Source: Arthrobacter sp. Soil782 (GTDB lineage Bacteria; Actinomycetota; Actinomycetes; Actinomycetales; Micrococcaceae). Taken from it: DNA of 64,000 bases. The DNA lies in NCBI RefSeq assembly GCF_001428435.1, contig NZ_LMSO01000001.1, forward strand, positions 1,096,653 to 1,160,652, written 5' to 3'. The translations under genes were made by a program, and so were the position numbers. Under the pieces are notes generated by a model. That model had not been told where the DNA came from and did not search any database. It saw only the letters and a program-made list of their open reading frames with translations. Shown here piece after piece: positions 10,128-18,796 of this stretch (position 1 is the stretch's first letter; each line of letters begins with the position of its first letter).

Positions 10128-10904
10128 ATGAGGATCATCGTTCTGATGAAAGAGGTGCCGGACACCTACGGCGAACGCAAGCTCAATCTCGAGACGGGGC
10201 TTGCCGAGCGGGGCGCCAGCGAGGCGGTGCTCGATGAGATCGGTGAGCGTGCCCTCGAGCTGGCGCTGACACAGGCGGCTTCACTTGAGGATGCCGAGAT
10301 CACTGTTGTCTCCATGGCCCCTGAAACCGCGACGGCAACGCTCCGCAAGGCTCTCGCCATGGGTGCGGACAAGCTCGTTCACATCGCGGATGAGAATCTT
10401 GTCGGCGCGGATCTCGGTCTCACGGCTGAAGTGCTGGCAGCTGCTATCCGCCGTACCGGCTTTGATCTCGTCATCGCCGGGAACCTCTCCACAGACGGCT
10501 ACGGCGGGGTGCTTCCCGCCATGATCGCCGAGCTGCTCGGTGTGCCGTACGCAAGCGCCCTCACTACCGTTGACATCTCCGCTGATCGGGTGAGCGGAAC
10601 ACGGGAAGCGGACGGCGGGGTCATGACGGTCGCGGCCCCGCTGCCCGCGGTCATCTCCATCACCGAACGTTTCCCCGCGGGCCGGTTCCCCAACTTCAAA
10701 GGCATCATGGCTGCCAAGAAGAAGCCCGTTGAGACCCTGACGGCCGCCGATCTGGAGATCGACCCGGAAGGGTTGGAGACTCCCCGGTCCATCATGCTTG
10801 CCGTGTCAGAGCGGCCCGCGCGTTCGGCCGGAACAAAGATCGTGGACGAGGGCGACGCCGGTGAGAAGCTTGCGGAGTTCCTGATTCAGAACCGACTGGC
10901 CTAA
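10128..10904 (+). CDS. etfB: Electron transfer flavoprotein subunit beta
   Basis: A 258-residue ETF beta subunit (FixA family). It shows MRIIVLMKEVPDTYGERKL at the start, the adenine-nucleotide-binding fold with ALAMGADKLVHI and VIAGNLSTDGYGGVLPAMIAELLG, and the C-terminal SITERFPAGRFPNFKGIMAAKKKP that contacts the alpha subunit. ETF carries electrons from acyl-CoA and other dehydrogenases to the respiratory chain. The start follows AGGAGGG at 10118–10124. It leads a three-gene operon with etfA (3 bases apart) and a membrane b-type cytochrome gene. Length and motifs are those of ordinary, non-bifurcating ETF. Confidence 0.96.
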   Translation: MRIIVLMKEVPDTYGERKLNLETGLAERGASEAVLDEIGERALELALTQAASLEDAEITVVSMAPETATATLRKALAMGADKLVHIADENLVGADLGLTAEVLAAAIRRTGFDLVIAGNLSTDGYGGVLPAMIAELLGVPYASALTTVDISADRVSGTREADGGVMTVAAPLPAVISITERFPAGRFPNFKGIMAAKKKPVETLTAADLEIDPEGLETPRSIMLAVSERPARSAGTKIVDEGDAGEKLAEFLIQNRLA

Positions 10905-10907
10905 GGA

Positions 10908-11900
10908 ATGACCATGACCACATTCCCGGAAGACTCCATCCTCGTCCTTCTCGAGACCACGCCGTCGGGAGGACTGGCCAAAAGCGCAGCCGGACTGCTC
11001 GGCGCGGCCTCCCAGGTGGGCACGCCAATTGCGCTGGTGGTAAGCGCGTCCGGTGCAGCGTCCAACGCGACCCAAAATGCGGCCGCCCTCGGGGCGAAGC
11101 AGGTGCTGACCGCCGAACCCGAAGGGGCGGACGCACGGTTGGCTGTTCCAACCGTCGACGCACTCGCCGCCGCTGCGGACCTCGTGCGTCCGGACGCGGT
11201 TCTGATCTCCAACTCCATCGACGGCCGGGACGTCGCCGGGCGGTTCGCCGCCCGTACGCGCTCTGCCCTTGCCATCGATGCCGTGGGAGTTTCGCGCGAT
11301 GAAGAGGGGATCGTCGCCCACCACTCCGTCTACGGCGGTGCCTACAACGTGGACTGCGCACCCACCTTCGGTGCGCCGGTGATCACCGTGCGCGAGGGAT
11401 CAATCGACGTCCGCGCTGAGGCCGCCAGCCCAGAAGGTGCACCGCTCGACGTTCCACCCTCCGGTGCTCCCGCAGCGTCCATCGAGTCGTTCGAGGAGCA
11501 GGCGGTGGTTTCGACCCGCCCCGAGCTGCGCGGCGCTGCCAAGGTCGTAGCGGGCGGCCGCGGCCTGACCTCACAGGAACAGTTTGCCCTCGTTGACCAG
11601 TTGGCGGACGTGCTCGGCGCTGCTGTCGGGGCATCGCGTGCGGCGGTGGACGCCGGGTGGGTTCCAAACAGCTACCAGGTTGGTCAGACCGGAATCTCCG
11701 TCTCGCCTCAGCTGTATGTGGCGCTGGGCGTCTCGGGTGCCATCCAGCACCGGGCAGGCATGCAGACCGCCAAGACGATTGTCGCGATCAACAAGGACCC
11801 TGACGCGCCGATCTTCGAGATCGCCGATTTCGGCGTCGTCGGTGACCTCTTCGACGTGGTGCCGCAGCTGATCGCGTCGCTTTCGGCGCGGAAGGAGTAG
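10908..11900 (+). CDS. etfA: Electron transfer flavoprotein subunit alpha
   Basis: A 330-residue ETF alpha subunit that holds FAD. The C-terminal FAD domain is clear: [11 protein letters not shown], then [37 protein letters not shown] and [20 protein letters not shown]. The N-terminal half resembles the beta subunit fold. The sequence around 10902–10916 offers two starts, ATG at 10908 and ATG at 10914; AAGGA directly before the first would be better spaced for the second. It is 3 bases from etfB and 3 bases from the cytochrome gene, so all three are probably one transcript. Confidence 0.96.
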   Translation: MTMTTFPEDSILVLLETTPSGGLAKSAAGLLGAASQVGTPIALVVSASGAASNATQNAAALGAKQVLTAEPEGADARLAVPTVDALAAAADLVRPDAVLISNSIDGRDVAGRFAARTRSALAIDAVGVSRDEEGIVAHHSVYGGAYNVDCAPTFGAPVITVREGSIDVRAEAASPEGAPLDVPPSGAPAASIESFEEQAVVSTRPELRGAAKVVAGGRGLTSQEQFALVDQLADVLGAAVGASRAAVDAGWVPNSYQVGQTGISVSPQLYVALGVSGAIQHRAGMQTAKTIVAINKDPDAPIFEIADFGVVGDLFDVVPQLIASLSARKE

Positions 11901-11903
11901 GGC

Positions 11904-13640
11904 ATGGCGACGTACAGTCGCACGATGCGGCGGGGACTGCCACGACAAATCGGTGGGGAAGCGTGGCCGCCGGCGGGCGCCGCACCCGCTGACCTGCACG
12001 ACGGCGCCACCCTGGACACTCCTGCGAGGCCAGTGGACGCTTCCGTCCCGACCGGCACTGTTGCTGACGCAACGACGACGGTCTCGCCGGTTGAGGCGAC
12101 CTCGACCCTTCCTGCCGAGGTGGCCGCTCCAGCAGTGCATGCGGAACCAGCAGTGCAGGCGGAACCAGCAGTGCAGGCGGAACCAGCGGCGCAGCCCGCT
12201 GCCCGCGGGATCCGGCGGGGGCTTCCCCGGGTTGTTGGGGGAGAGCCATGGCCACCGGCCGGTGACACACCGGCAGCAACTCAATCCGTTTCTGGAGCCC
12301 CCAACACGGAAGAGGCCCTATCCGTCCCCGCCTCGGTAGGGGAGCCCGTGGAAGAGGCAGCAAAGCCCACAGCGGCGGCCCCCACCGACCAGCCGCTATC
12401 GCAAGCCGCAGTTTCCGATCCTGCCCCCGCGAACGCGGCGGGTCCTGCCCCAGCGGCGCCGGTAGCGGCCGGGAACATGCGCCTGCTGCGTCGCGGACTG
12501 CCGCGCGTGACGGGTGGCGAAGCCTGGCCGCCAGAGACCGCCGTCGTCGTTGCGGCGGATACCGCCCCGGAGAGCCCGGTCGCCGCGGAGAACCCAGTCG
12601 TCGCAGCGAGCCAACCAGCCAGCAGCGAAGCTCCCCGCACGGATGCGGAAGTTTCCGCACCGGAGGAGGCTCCAGCTCAGCAGGAGACCGAGGCTCCAGC
12701 GCGGGCAGCAATGGAACCGGCGCCCGCTGAGGAGGCGAAAGCCAGGAAGCCACGCAGCCGCACAACCAAGCTGCTTCTCGGCGCGCTGGGACTCCTGGTG
12801 GTCGCGCTGGCCGCGGTGTTCTTCACGCGCTGGCTTGTCACGCTCGGCTTCATGCAGGACTTCCTGCAGGCGTATCCGGGTGAAACGCCCCTGCCTGCCG
12901 GCACCGAGCAGGGCTTCCCCGCGTGGGTACAGTGGCAGCACTTCTTCAACTTCTTCCTGATCGTCCTCATCATCCGCTCCGGCCTGCAGGTGCGCAGTCA
13001 GACGCGGCCACCGGGGTATTGGACCCCGAGATGGTCGAAGGGCGGCGACGGAAAGATCAGCATCAACCTGTGGTTCCATCAGGCGCTCGATATCCTTTGG
13101 CTCCTGAATGGGGTTGTCTTTGTGGTGCTGCTTTTTGTCACCGGCCACTGGGCGCGGCTGGTGCCCACCACGTGGGAGGTCTTCCCGAACGCACTGTCGG
13201 CTTTCATCCAGTACGTTTCGCTGGACTGGCCCACGGAGAACGGCTGGGTGAACTACAACAGCCTTCAGATGCTCGCGTACTTCGTCACCATTTTCATCGC
13301 CGCACCGTTGGCAGCCATCAGCGGGGCACGCATGTCGGGAATCTGGCCCAAGGATGCCAAAGCGCTGAACAGGGCCTACCCGGTGGAGTGGGCACGTGCC
13401 GTCCACTTCCCGGTGATGCTCTACTTCGTGGTCTTCATCATCGGCCACGTGGCGCTCGTATTCGCGACCGGCGCGCTGCGCAACCTCAACCACATGTATG
13501 GCGGTCAGGATGCGGTGAACTGGGCCGGCTTCTGGATCTTCTTCGTGTCGCTGCTGCTGGTTATCGGCGCCTGGATTGCAGCGCGGCCCATTGTGCTGGC
13601 ACCCGTCGCGGGACTGTTCGGGAAAGTCAGCTCGCGCTGA
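11904..13640 (+). CDS. Cytochrome b/b6-domain membrane protein with long Ala/Pro-rich N-terminal tail
   Basis: A 578-residue protein. Residues 1–~285 are Ala/Pro/Glu-rich and low-complexity, with three copies of RRGLPRxxGGExWPP at ~9–23, 104–118 and 196–210, about 92–95 residues apart. From ~residue 289 there are about six membrane segments of the b561/hydrogenase-cytochrome type. Histidines in or next to the segments (H346 in WQHFF, H392 in WFHQALD, H415 in TGHWARL, H501 in VHFPVML, H515 in GHVAL) are candidate haem ligands. It lies 3 bases after etfA. My inference is that it passes electrons between ETF or another partner and the membrane quinone pool; this is not demonstrated. The tail has no signal peptide, so it probably stays in the cytoplasm. 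The function of the repeat is unknown to me. Confidence 0.85.
   Translation: MATYSRTMRRGLPRQIGGEAWPPAGAAPADLHDGATLDTPARPVDASVPTGTVADATTTVSPVEATSTLPAEVAAPAVHAEPAVQAEPAVQAEPAAQPAARGIRRGLPRVVGGEPWPPAGDTPAATQSVSGAPNTEEALSVPASVGEPVEEAAKPTAAAPTDQPLSQAAVSDPAPANAAGPAPAAPVAAGNMRLLRRGLPRVTGGEAWPPETAVVVAADTAPESPVAAENPVVAASQPASSEAPRTDAEVSAPEEAPAQQETEAPARAAMEPAPAEEAKARKPRSRTTKLLLGALGLLVVALAAVFFTRWLVTLGFMQDFLQAYPGETPLPAGTEQGFPAWVQWQHFFNFFLIVLIIRSGLQVRSQTRPPGYWTPRWSKGGDGKISINLWFHQALDILWLLNGVVFVVLLFVTGHWARLVPTTWEVFPNALSAFIQYVSLDWPTENGWVNYNSLQMLAYFVTIFIAAPLAAISGARMSGIWPKDAKALNRAYPVEWARAVHFPVMLYFVVFIIGHVALVFATGALRNLNHMYGGQDAVNWAGFWIFFVSLLLVIGAWIAARPIVLAPVAGLFGKVSSR
12129..12200 (+). repeat. 18-bp tandem repeat, about four copies
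   Basis: Units begin at 12129, 12147, 12165 and 12183. The second and third are identical, the first differs by one base and the fourth is degenerate. They encode [24 protein letters not shown] in the disordered tail of the cytochrome b protein. Copy number could vary between strains without breaking the frame. Confidence 0.8.
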
Positions 13641-13647
13641 GCCGGCG

Positions 13648-14733
13648 CTAGGAGCGCGAGCGGAACGTCCGGATCTGACGGAACCGCCGCACCAGGCTGT
13701 CGCGGCGGGATGCCCCGGTCTCGGACGAGGGATCCGCCGTCAGCTCGATATGCCGCTCGCCGTAGTTCCAGAGCAGGACGTCGTCGAGCAGGCGGTCCGG
13801 CCCCGGCGAATAGCGGTGATCGAGTGCGCGCCGAACCGAGGTGATGGTGTCAGCCTGGAGCAGTGAGGCGAGGGCCGTCGTCGTGGTCAGACCGTGGGCG
13901 GCCAGCAGCTCCGCCGCCCAGCGCCAGTCATCATCAGACTTGCGGTCCACGTGCGGCAGCAGTGTCTGCCACACCTCGCGGATGCGGTCCGGCGTGAGTT
14001 CGACACCGCCCTCGCCTTCCTGTTCCCAGAAACCGGTGACCTTCTGGTACCGCGAATGCAGGTCCGCAAACGTTGATTCGACGCTCTCCAGCATGGCTGC
14101 CGTGGCGGTGAACTGCCGGTCGAAGTAGGGGCTCCACGCCTTCGGATTGAAGGATTTGAACCGGATGTCATGCTCGATCTCCGACCAGGCGTGCGCCAGA
14201 ACGGTGCGGATCTGGGTCTCGAACAGATAGCTGCCCGAATCGGAACCGAGCAGCTGCTGGTAGGCGCGGACGGCGTCGTTTTGGATGGTCCGCAGGATCA
14301 GGTGCCGGCTGGAATAGCCGTAAGTGCCGGATTCAATGGAGCCGATGTCCTTTTCGCGGTCACCACGGCAGTCGAACTCGTTGCGCTGGCGCTTGATCAG
14401 GTTGGCTGCGGTATCCACCTCATGGGGAAGCGTGGTGATGACGCGGACGCCCACGAGGTCCGTCAGGTTCCGCAGCGGGTCGGGGAAGACCAGGCTGGGC
14501 GGTCCATCAGTATCAACGAGCATCCTTGAGGCCTTGTCCCGGAAAGACTCGATGGTTTTGGTACGTGCCGTGACGAAGAGCGGCCGGAGTTCCGTGCCGA
14601 CGAAAATGTTCTCAATCCTCTCGCGAGAATCGGCTGTGACAGCCTCAAGCGCCGGCCGGACGCGCTCATACTCGCGGACACTTTCCTCGACGGCCGGCCG
14701 CAGCCTCTCATCCAACTCATTCCATGCACTCAC
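13648..14733 (-). CDS. RelA/SpoT-domain small alarmone (p)ppGpp synthetase
   Basis: A 361-residue protein with a RelA/SpoT nucleotidyltransferase domain at ~residues 65–215. Key motifs are DLVGVRVITTLPHEVD, the YSSRHL nucleotide-binding motif, and the catalytic glutamate in FETQIRTVLAHAWSEIEHD. There is no N-terminal HD hydrolase domain and no TGS/ACT regulatory part, so it belongs with the small alarmone synthetases rather than the bifunctional Rel. A C-terminal extension of ~145 residues, mostly helical, has no family I can name. The GTG at 14731–14733 is chosen (VSAWNELDERL); upstream the open frame runs on antisense to the hydrolase gene and is not credible. It is convergent with the cytochrome gene (7-base gap) and divergent from the lipoprotein hydrolase. 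Confidence 0.87.
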   Translation of the reverse strand: MSAWNELDERLRPAVEESVREYERVRPALEAVTADSRERIENIFVGTELRPLFVTARTKTIESFRDKASRMLVDTDGPPSLVFPDPLRNLTDLVGVRVITTLPHEVDTAANLIKRQRNEFDCRGDREKDIGSIESGTYGYSSRHLILRTIQNDAVRAYQQLLGSDSGSYLFETQIRTVLAHAWSEIEHDIRFKSFNPKAWSPYFDRQFTATAAMLESVESTFADLHSRYQKVTGFWEQEGEGGVELTPDRIREVWQTLLPHVDRKSDDDWRWAAELLAAHGLTTTTALASLLQADTITSVRRALDHRYSPGPDRLLDDVLLWNYGERHIELTADPSSETGASRRDSLVRRFRQIRTFRSRS

Positions 14734-14766
14734 CAACCCATCTAAACACCCTGCACTGACAGCGGC

Positions 14767-14772
14767 TACGCT
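14767..14772 (+). promoter_or_regulatory. Candidate -10 box (TACGCT) for the lipoprotein hydrolase
   Basis: TACGCT ends 7 bases before GTG 14780, consistent with a leaderless start there rather than at the in-frame GTG 14774. Confidence 0.4.
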
Positions 14773-14779
14773 GGTGAAA

Positions 14780-15667
14780 GTGACCGGCCTCCCACGACGC
14801 GCAGTCCTCAGTGGGGCTGCAGCTGCGGCTGCGCTGGGCGCGGCAGCACTCGCCGGCTGCAAACTGAAGCCCTCCGCGGCGCCTGCGGACAGGACAACGA
14901 GCAAGGAAGCCATGGCACCCCAGCGCTACACCTATGGCAACGATGCGCAGCAGTTCGCCGAGCTTTACCTCCCGCAGGGACAACCGAGGCCCGGCGTCGT
15001 CGTCATTATTCACGGTGGATTCTGGCGCAGCCGGTACACCCTCGAGCTTGGGGTACCGCTCGCCGAGGACCTCGCCTCACGCGGTTATGCATGCTGGAAC
15101 CTCGAGTACCGGCGCGTCGGCAACGGCGGCGGCTGGCCGCAGACCTTCGAGGACGTCGCTGCGGGAATCGACCTGATCGCCTCCGCGGCGGAGGAGCACA
15201 GCCTGGACACCAGCACGACGACGGCGCTCGGCCACTCCGCGGGCGGTCACCTTGCGGTGTGGGCAGCCGGGCGGTTCTCGCTGCCGGAGGATGCGCCGGG
15301 AGGCGGGGTGCCCGCGGTGCCGATCACCGGCGTCGTGAGTCAGTCCGGTGTGCTGAACCTGCAGCGTGCCCACGAGGAGCGGCTGGGCAACGGAGCTGTG
15401 CAGGACTTCCTGGGTGAACGCGACGGGGAAAAGTACCGCCTCGCTGATCCCATGACGGTGATTCCGCTTTCGGTGCCGGTGCTGGCCCTCCACGGGGAGA
15501 ATGACACAACCGTCCCGCTCAGCCAGTCGGAGTCGTATGTCGCTGCGGCTCGGGCCGCAGGTGGGACGGCTGAACTGGTGCAGATTCCCGGAGACCACTT
15601 CGCGATGATCACCCCCGGCACGGACGCCTGGCTGCAGGTAGTCGCAGCCGTTGAGCGTCTCGGATAG
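14780..15667 (+). CDS. Alpha/beta-hydrolase (BD-FAE-like esterase), Tat-exported lipoprotein
   Basis: A 295-residue esterase-like protein. The N-terminus LPRRAVLSGAAAAAALG has twin arginines and a hydrophobic run ending in a lipobox (LAGC), so the mature protein should be a lipid-anchored product of the Tat pathway. The hydrolase fold shows the oxyanion motif VIIHGGFW, the nucleophile elbow GHSAGGH, the acid in HGENDTTVPLSQS, and the catalytic histidine in GDHFAMI. HGGFW places it near the kynurenine formamidase/BD-FAE group, but the exported location argues for another ester substrate. The start is supported by the -10 box at 14767–14772. It diverges from the alarmone synthetase gene. Confidence 0.88.
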   Translation: MTGLPRRAVLSGAAAAAALGAAALAGCKLKPSAAPADRTTSKEAMAPQRYTYGNDAQQFAELYLPQGQPRPGVVVIIHGGFWRSRYTLELGVPLAEDLASRGYACWNLEYRRVGNGGGWPQTFEDVAAGIDLIASAAEEHSLDTSTTTALGHSAGGHLAVWAAGRFSLPEDAPGGGVPAVPITGVVSQSGVLNLQRAHEERLGNGAVQDFLGERDGEKYRLADPMTVIPLSVPVLALHGENDTTVPLSQSESYVAAARAAGGTAELVQIPGDHFAMITPGTDAWLQVVAAVERLG

Positions 15668-15721
15668 CTGCGGTGGGGAACCGTTAATGGGGAATTCAGG
15701 GAAGTGTGGGATCCTGCACCA

Positions 15722-16186
15722 ATGAGCGCGCGATCCCGGTTCCACCGGGCTGCCCACCGCACCGGCCTGGAAATTCTCGGCTGGACCCTGGTGGTGCTCG
15801 GATTAGCTGCGTTGGTGTTGCCGGGTCCGGGTCTCCTGATGCTGGTCGGCGGGCTTGCCGTCCTGTCCCAGCAGTATGAGTGGGCTGAGCGCAAGCTGCA
15901 CCCCATCAAGAAGCAGGCCTACAAAGCCGCGCGGATCGGTGTGAAGACCTGGCCGCGGATAGCGGTCAGTGCGGTGAGCGCTTTCGGCTTCATGGCGCTG
16001 GGAATCCTTTGGATGCTCCAGCCTCCCGCTCCCGGATGGTGGCCGTTCAACGATGACTGGTGGCTCTTCGGCGGCTGGGGTGCCGGGCTTAGCCTCGTGC
16101 TCTCGGCCATCATTGCGCTTACGCTGCTTGTCTACAGCATCCGTCGCTTTCGAAGGCGTCCGCGCCGACAACCGGCTGCATCGTAA
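15722..16186 (+). CDS. PGPGW-type transmembrane protein (TIGR02611-like)
   Basis: A 154-residue membrane protein. A helix ILGWTLVVLGLAALVLPGPG carries the PGPG turn and is followed by LLMLVGGLAVLSQQYEWAERKL, the hallmark of this uncharacterised actinobacterial family. Two further membrane segments follow near residues ~80–97 and ~115–138, ending in a very basic tail (RRFRRRPRR). ATG at 15722 is chosen as the first codon after the likely transcription start region; an upstream in-frame ATG at 15704 lacks support. Function is unknown. Confidence 0.8.
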   Translation: MSARSRFHRAAHRTGLEILGWTLVVLGLAALVLPGPGLLMLVGGLAVLSQQYEWAERKLHPIKKQAYKAARIGVKTWPRIAVSAVSAFGFMALGILWMLQPPAPGWWPFNDDWWLFGGWGAGLSLVLSAIIALTLLVYSIRRFRRRPRRQPAAS

Positions 16187-16190
16187 CTGC

Positions 16191-16196
16191 TAGGTT
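16191..16196 (+). promoter_or_regulatory. Candidate -10 box (TAGGTT) for the PfkB kinase
   Basis: TAGGTT lies 6 bases before ATG 16203 and 3 before ATG 16200. The spacing fits a leaderless mRNA that begins at the second ATG. Confidence 0.45.
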
Positions 16197-16202
16197 GAGA
16201 TG

Positions 16203-17132
16203 ATGCTCACAGTAATCGGCGAAGCCCTCATCGACGAAGTTCTCAGCGACACCGCACCTCCGCGTGCGCACGTTGGCGGCAGTCCACTCAACGTGGCTGT
16301 GGGGCTGGCGCGCCTGGGGCATTCGGCGCAGTTCCTGGGCCAGTTCGGGGATGACGAGTTCGGCCGTCGCATCCACCAGCACCTTGCCGACAATTCAGTG
16401 CTTGTGCCGCTGCCCGCGGACTCCCACTCGACCAGCGTGGCGTCAGCGAGACTCGATCCCGCAGGGGGAGCGACCTACACCTTCAAGCTCTCCTGGGAAT
16501 TACCTGACCTCGCCGCCCATGACGACCTACTTAACGGAACCACCCTCGTCCACACCGGCTCCATCGCATCGATGCTGGCTCCCGGCGCTCGCGAGGTATT
16601 GGCAGCGATCCAGCATGCGCGGCCTTTCGCGACCGTCAGTTACGACCCGAACTGCCGGCCGACCATCATCACGGACGCCGATTACGCGCGGGCGCAGGCT
16701 GAGAAGTTTGTCGCGCTCGCAGACGTGGTCAAGGCGTCGGACGAGGATCTCGAGTGGTTGTATCCGGAACAGGACCACCGGGAATCGGCGCGCCGGTGGC
16801 TGGAACTGGGTCCCGCCGTCGTCGTAGTAACGCGCGGTTCCAAGGGGCCGTGGGCGGTTGTGGACCGCGGGGAGTGTGAGGTTCCGGCCCCGGCAACCTC
16901 AGTGGTGGACACCGTCGGCGCAGGTGACTCCTTCATGGCGGCGCTGCTCAGCGCCCTGGTGGACCGGGAACTGGTCGGCGGGCAGCGGCGGAATGAGTTG
17001 CGCGCCCTGTCCGTTGAGCAGATGCAGGGCGTCCTCGCCTTCGCCGCCGCCGCTGCGGCAGTAACCGTGTCACGTGCCGGCGCCAATCCGCCCACCAGAG
17101 CTGAACTTAGAGCACAAGGAGTGTACGCATGA
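16203..17132 (+). CDS. PfkB-family carbohydrate kinase (fructokinase-like)
   Basis: A 309-residue ribokinase-family sugar kinase. It begins [13 protein letters not shown] and shows the first PfkB signature as [15 protein letters not shown] with [11 protein letters not shown], and the second as [18 protein letters not shown], where the Asp of GAGD is the catalytic base. The arrangement with [12 protein letters not shown] is typical of fructokinases, but the sugar cannot be fixed. The second of two adjacent ATGs is preferred because of the -10 spacing. Its stop overlaps the start of the PEBP gene by four bases (ATGA), so the two are translationally coupled. Confidence 0.9.
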   Translation: MLTVIGEALIDEVLSDTAPPRAHVGGSPLNVAVGLARLGHSAQFLGQFGDDEFGRRIHQHLADNSVLVPLPADSHSTSVASARLDPAGGATYTFKLSWELPDLAAHDDLLNGTTLVHTGSIASMLAPGAREVLAAIQHARPFATVSYDPNCRPTIITDADYARAQAEKFVALADVVKASDEDLEWLYPEQDHRESARRWLELGPAVVVVTRGSKGPWAVVDRGECEVPAPATSVVDTVGAGDSFMAALLSALVDRELVGGQRRNELRALSVEQMQGVLAFAAAAAAVTVSRAGANPPTRAELRAQGVYA

Positions 17133-17656
17133 CCCGCGATCCTTACGCAGACCTTCCAGAAGTTCCATCGTTCGAGCTGACCAGCAGTGATATCGCCGAC
17201 TACCAGCCCCTCGATGCGCTGCAGGCGTCGGGTCGAATGGGTGCAGGCGGGCATGATGTGTCACCGCAGCTGAGCTGGAGCGGATTCCCTGAGGGAACTC
17301 GGAGCTTCGCCGTCACGGTCTATGATCCGGATGCTCCCACTGCCAGCGGGTTCTGGCACTGGGCCGTGTTCAACATTCCTGTGGGCACCACGTCGCTGCC
17401 CGCCGGCGCCGGTACCGAGGACGGCGCAGGCCTGCCTGAGGGTGCTGTGCAGTTGAAGAACGACGGCGGCTTCCCCGGTTTTGTGGGAGCGGCACCTCCG
17501 GCGGGACACGGCCTGCACCACTATCACGTGGTGGTGCACGCGGTGGATGTGGAGCAGTTGGACATCTCGGCGGAGGCCTCGAATGCCTACCTCGGCTTCA
17601 ATCTCTTCTCCCACACCCTGGGCCGCGCGCGTATCGTGGGCACCTACGAACAGTAG
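17129..17656 (+). CDS. YbhB/YbcL-family Raf kinase inhibitor-like protein (PEBP)
   Basis: A 175-residue phosphatidylethanolamine-binding-protein homologue. Family markers are [26 protein letters not shown] (cited as [15 protein letters not shown] and YDPDAP), the [10 protein letters not shown] stretch, and [11 protein letters not shown] near the anion-binding site. No signal peptide is seen. The biochemical role of bacterial members is not established. The start overlaps the kinase stop. Confidence 0.92.
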   Translation: MTRDPYADLPEVPSFELTSSDIADYQPLDALQASGRMGAGGHDVSPQLSWSGFPEGTRSFAVTVYDPDAPTASGFWHWAVFNIPVGTTSLPAGAGTEDGAGLPEGAVQLKNDGGFPGFVGAAPPAGHGLHHYHVVVHAVDVEQLDISAEASNAYLGFNLFSHTLGRARIVGTYEQ

Positions 17657-17686
17657 ATTCGCACACGATTTACAGGGAGGCCCGGC

Positions 17687-17914
17687 ATGCTGATTCTGTT
17701 TGGTTTCAAGACCGCCGTGAAGGAACTGTTCCGCAGGCAGGCGGTGTGCCCCAACTGCGGTCAGCACGCTTCCCAGCGGGTTGATGAACGGGCTTCGAAG
17801 TTCACGCTGTTCTTCATCCCGCTCTTCACTACCCGCCGTCGCTACCTGCGGACCTGCGCCTACTGCGGCGTCACGGCCGAGCTGTCGAGGAGCGAGAAGA
17901 ACGCGCTCGCCTAG
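17687..17914 (+). CDS. Small zinc-ribbon protein
   Basis: A 75-residue protein with two cysteine pairs, CPNCG at ~22–26 and CAYCG at ~61–65, separated by a hydrophobic strand FTLFFIPLFTTRRRY. This matches the zinc-ribbon family found in many actinobacteria. It could bind one zinc ion and act in protein or nucleic acid contact; no partner is indicated. A GGGAGG ribosome site precedes the ATG. Confidence 0.85.
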   Translation: MLILFGFKTAVKELFRRQAVCPNCGQHASQRVDERASKFTLFFIPLFTTRRRYLRTCAYCGVTAELSRSEKNALA

Positions 17915-17983
17915 GTTCACCGCGCATCGGTGAGCGCGGCTTCTTGGGTAGGCTGGATATTCACCCAGGCAAGGAGTTTGCGC

Positions 17984-18790
17984 ATGCGTTTGGTTGCCAG
18001 CGACATGGACGGCACGATCGTCGGCCACGATGGCCGGATTTCGGAGCGGACCGTTCGCGCCTTTGAGGCTTGCCTGGATGCCGGCATTGAAGTGGTTTTC
18101 GTGACCGGGCGCCCGCCGCGTTGGCTTCAGCCACTACGGGATCTCGGTTTCAGGGGGACCGTCATCTGCTCCAATGGCGCACTGACCTATGACCTCGGAC
18201 GCGAGGAAGTCCTCGATTCACACCTCCTTGATGGTGAGAGCATCTTCGAAGCCCAGGACATCATCCGGAAGCTCTACCCCGCGGTGCGGTTCGCTGCCGA
18301 AACGGTGGACAGTTTCCTCATCGAACCGGGGTTTGCGGATCCGGGCTCCGTTGAGCTGCTCGGTGCCGCCGAACCACGGCCTCTTCGTGAGTCACTCAAC
18401 GGCTCGGGCGTCATCAAGTTCCTCGCCCGTGAACGGGACATCACGCCTGATGAATTCCTGCACGGCGTGGGCCCGGCAGTTGAACACATTGTCGCCACCA
18501 CACACTCGGCGCCCAGCGTCCCGCTTCTTGAGATGAGCGTTCCTGGGATCAACAAGTCAGTCACGCTTGCCAGGTACGCGGCGCAGCTCGGCGTCGATCA
18601 GGGGGATGTCATCGCTTTCGGTGATATGCCGAACGACATCCAGATGCTGGGTTGGGCCGGCCACGGCTACGCCATGGCCTCCGGTCACCCCGACGCTCTC
18701 TCTGCCGCGAATCTTCGCGCACCAGCGTTCGACGACGACGGCGTGGCCCAGGTCCTCGAGGAGCGGCTGGCCGCGCTGAAGTCGGCCTGA
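17984..18790 (+). CDS. Cof-type HAD-superfamily phosphatase
   Basis: A 268-residue HAD hydrolase of the Cof/IIB type. It has motif I DMDGTIVGHDG with the nucleophile and acid aspartates, motif II VTGRPP, a large cap domain, a lysine near residue 185 (NKSVTL) and motif III/IV as GDMPNDIQML. Such enzymes dephosphorylate sugar phosphates or other small metabolites. The ATG at 17984 follows AAGGAG. The next gene, a glycerophosphodiesterase, starts 6 bases after its stop. Confidence 0.9.
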   Translation: MRLVASDMDGTIVGHDGRISERTVRAFEACLDAGIEVVFVTGRPPRWLQPLRDLGFRGTVICSNGALTYDLGREEVLDSHLLDGESIFEAQDIIRKLYPAVRFAAETVDSFLIEPGFADPGSVELLGAAEPRPLRESLNGSGVIKFLARERDITPDEFLHGVGPAVEHIVATTHSAPSVPLLEMSVPGINKSVTLARYAAQLGVDQGDVIAFGDMPNDIQMLGWAGHGYAMASGHPDALSAANLRAPAFDDDGVAQVLEERLAALKSA

Positions 18791-18796
18791 GCCGCC

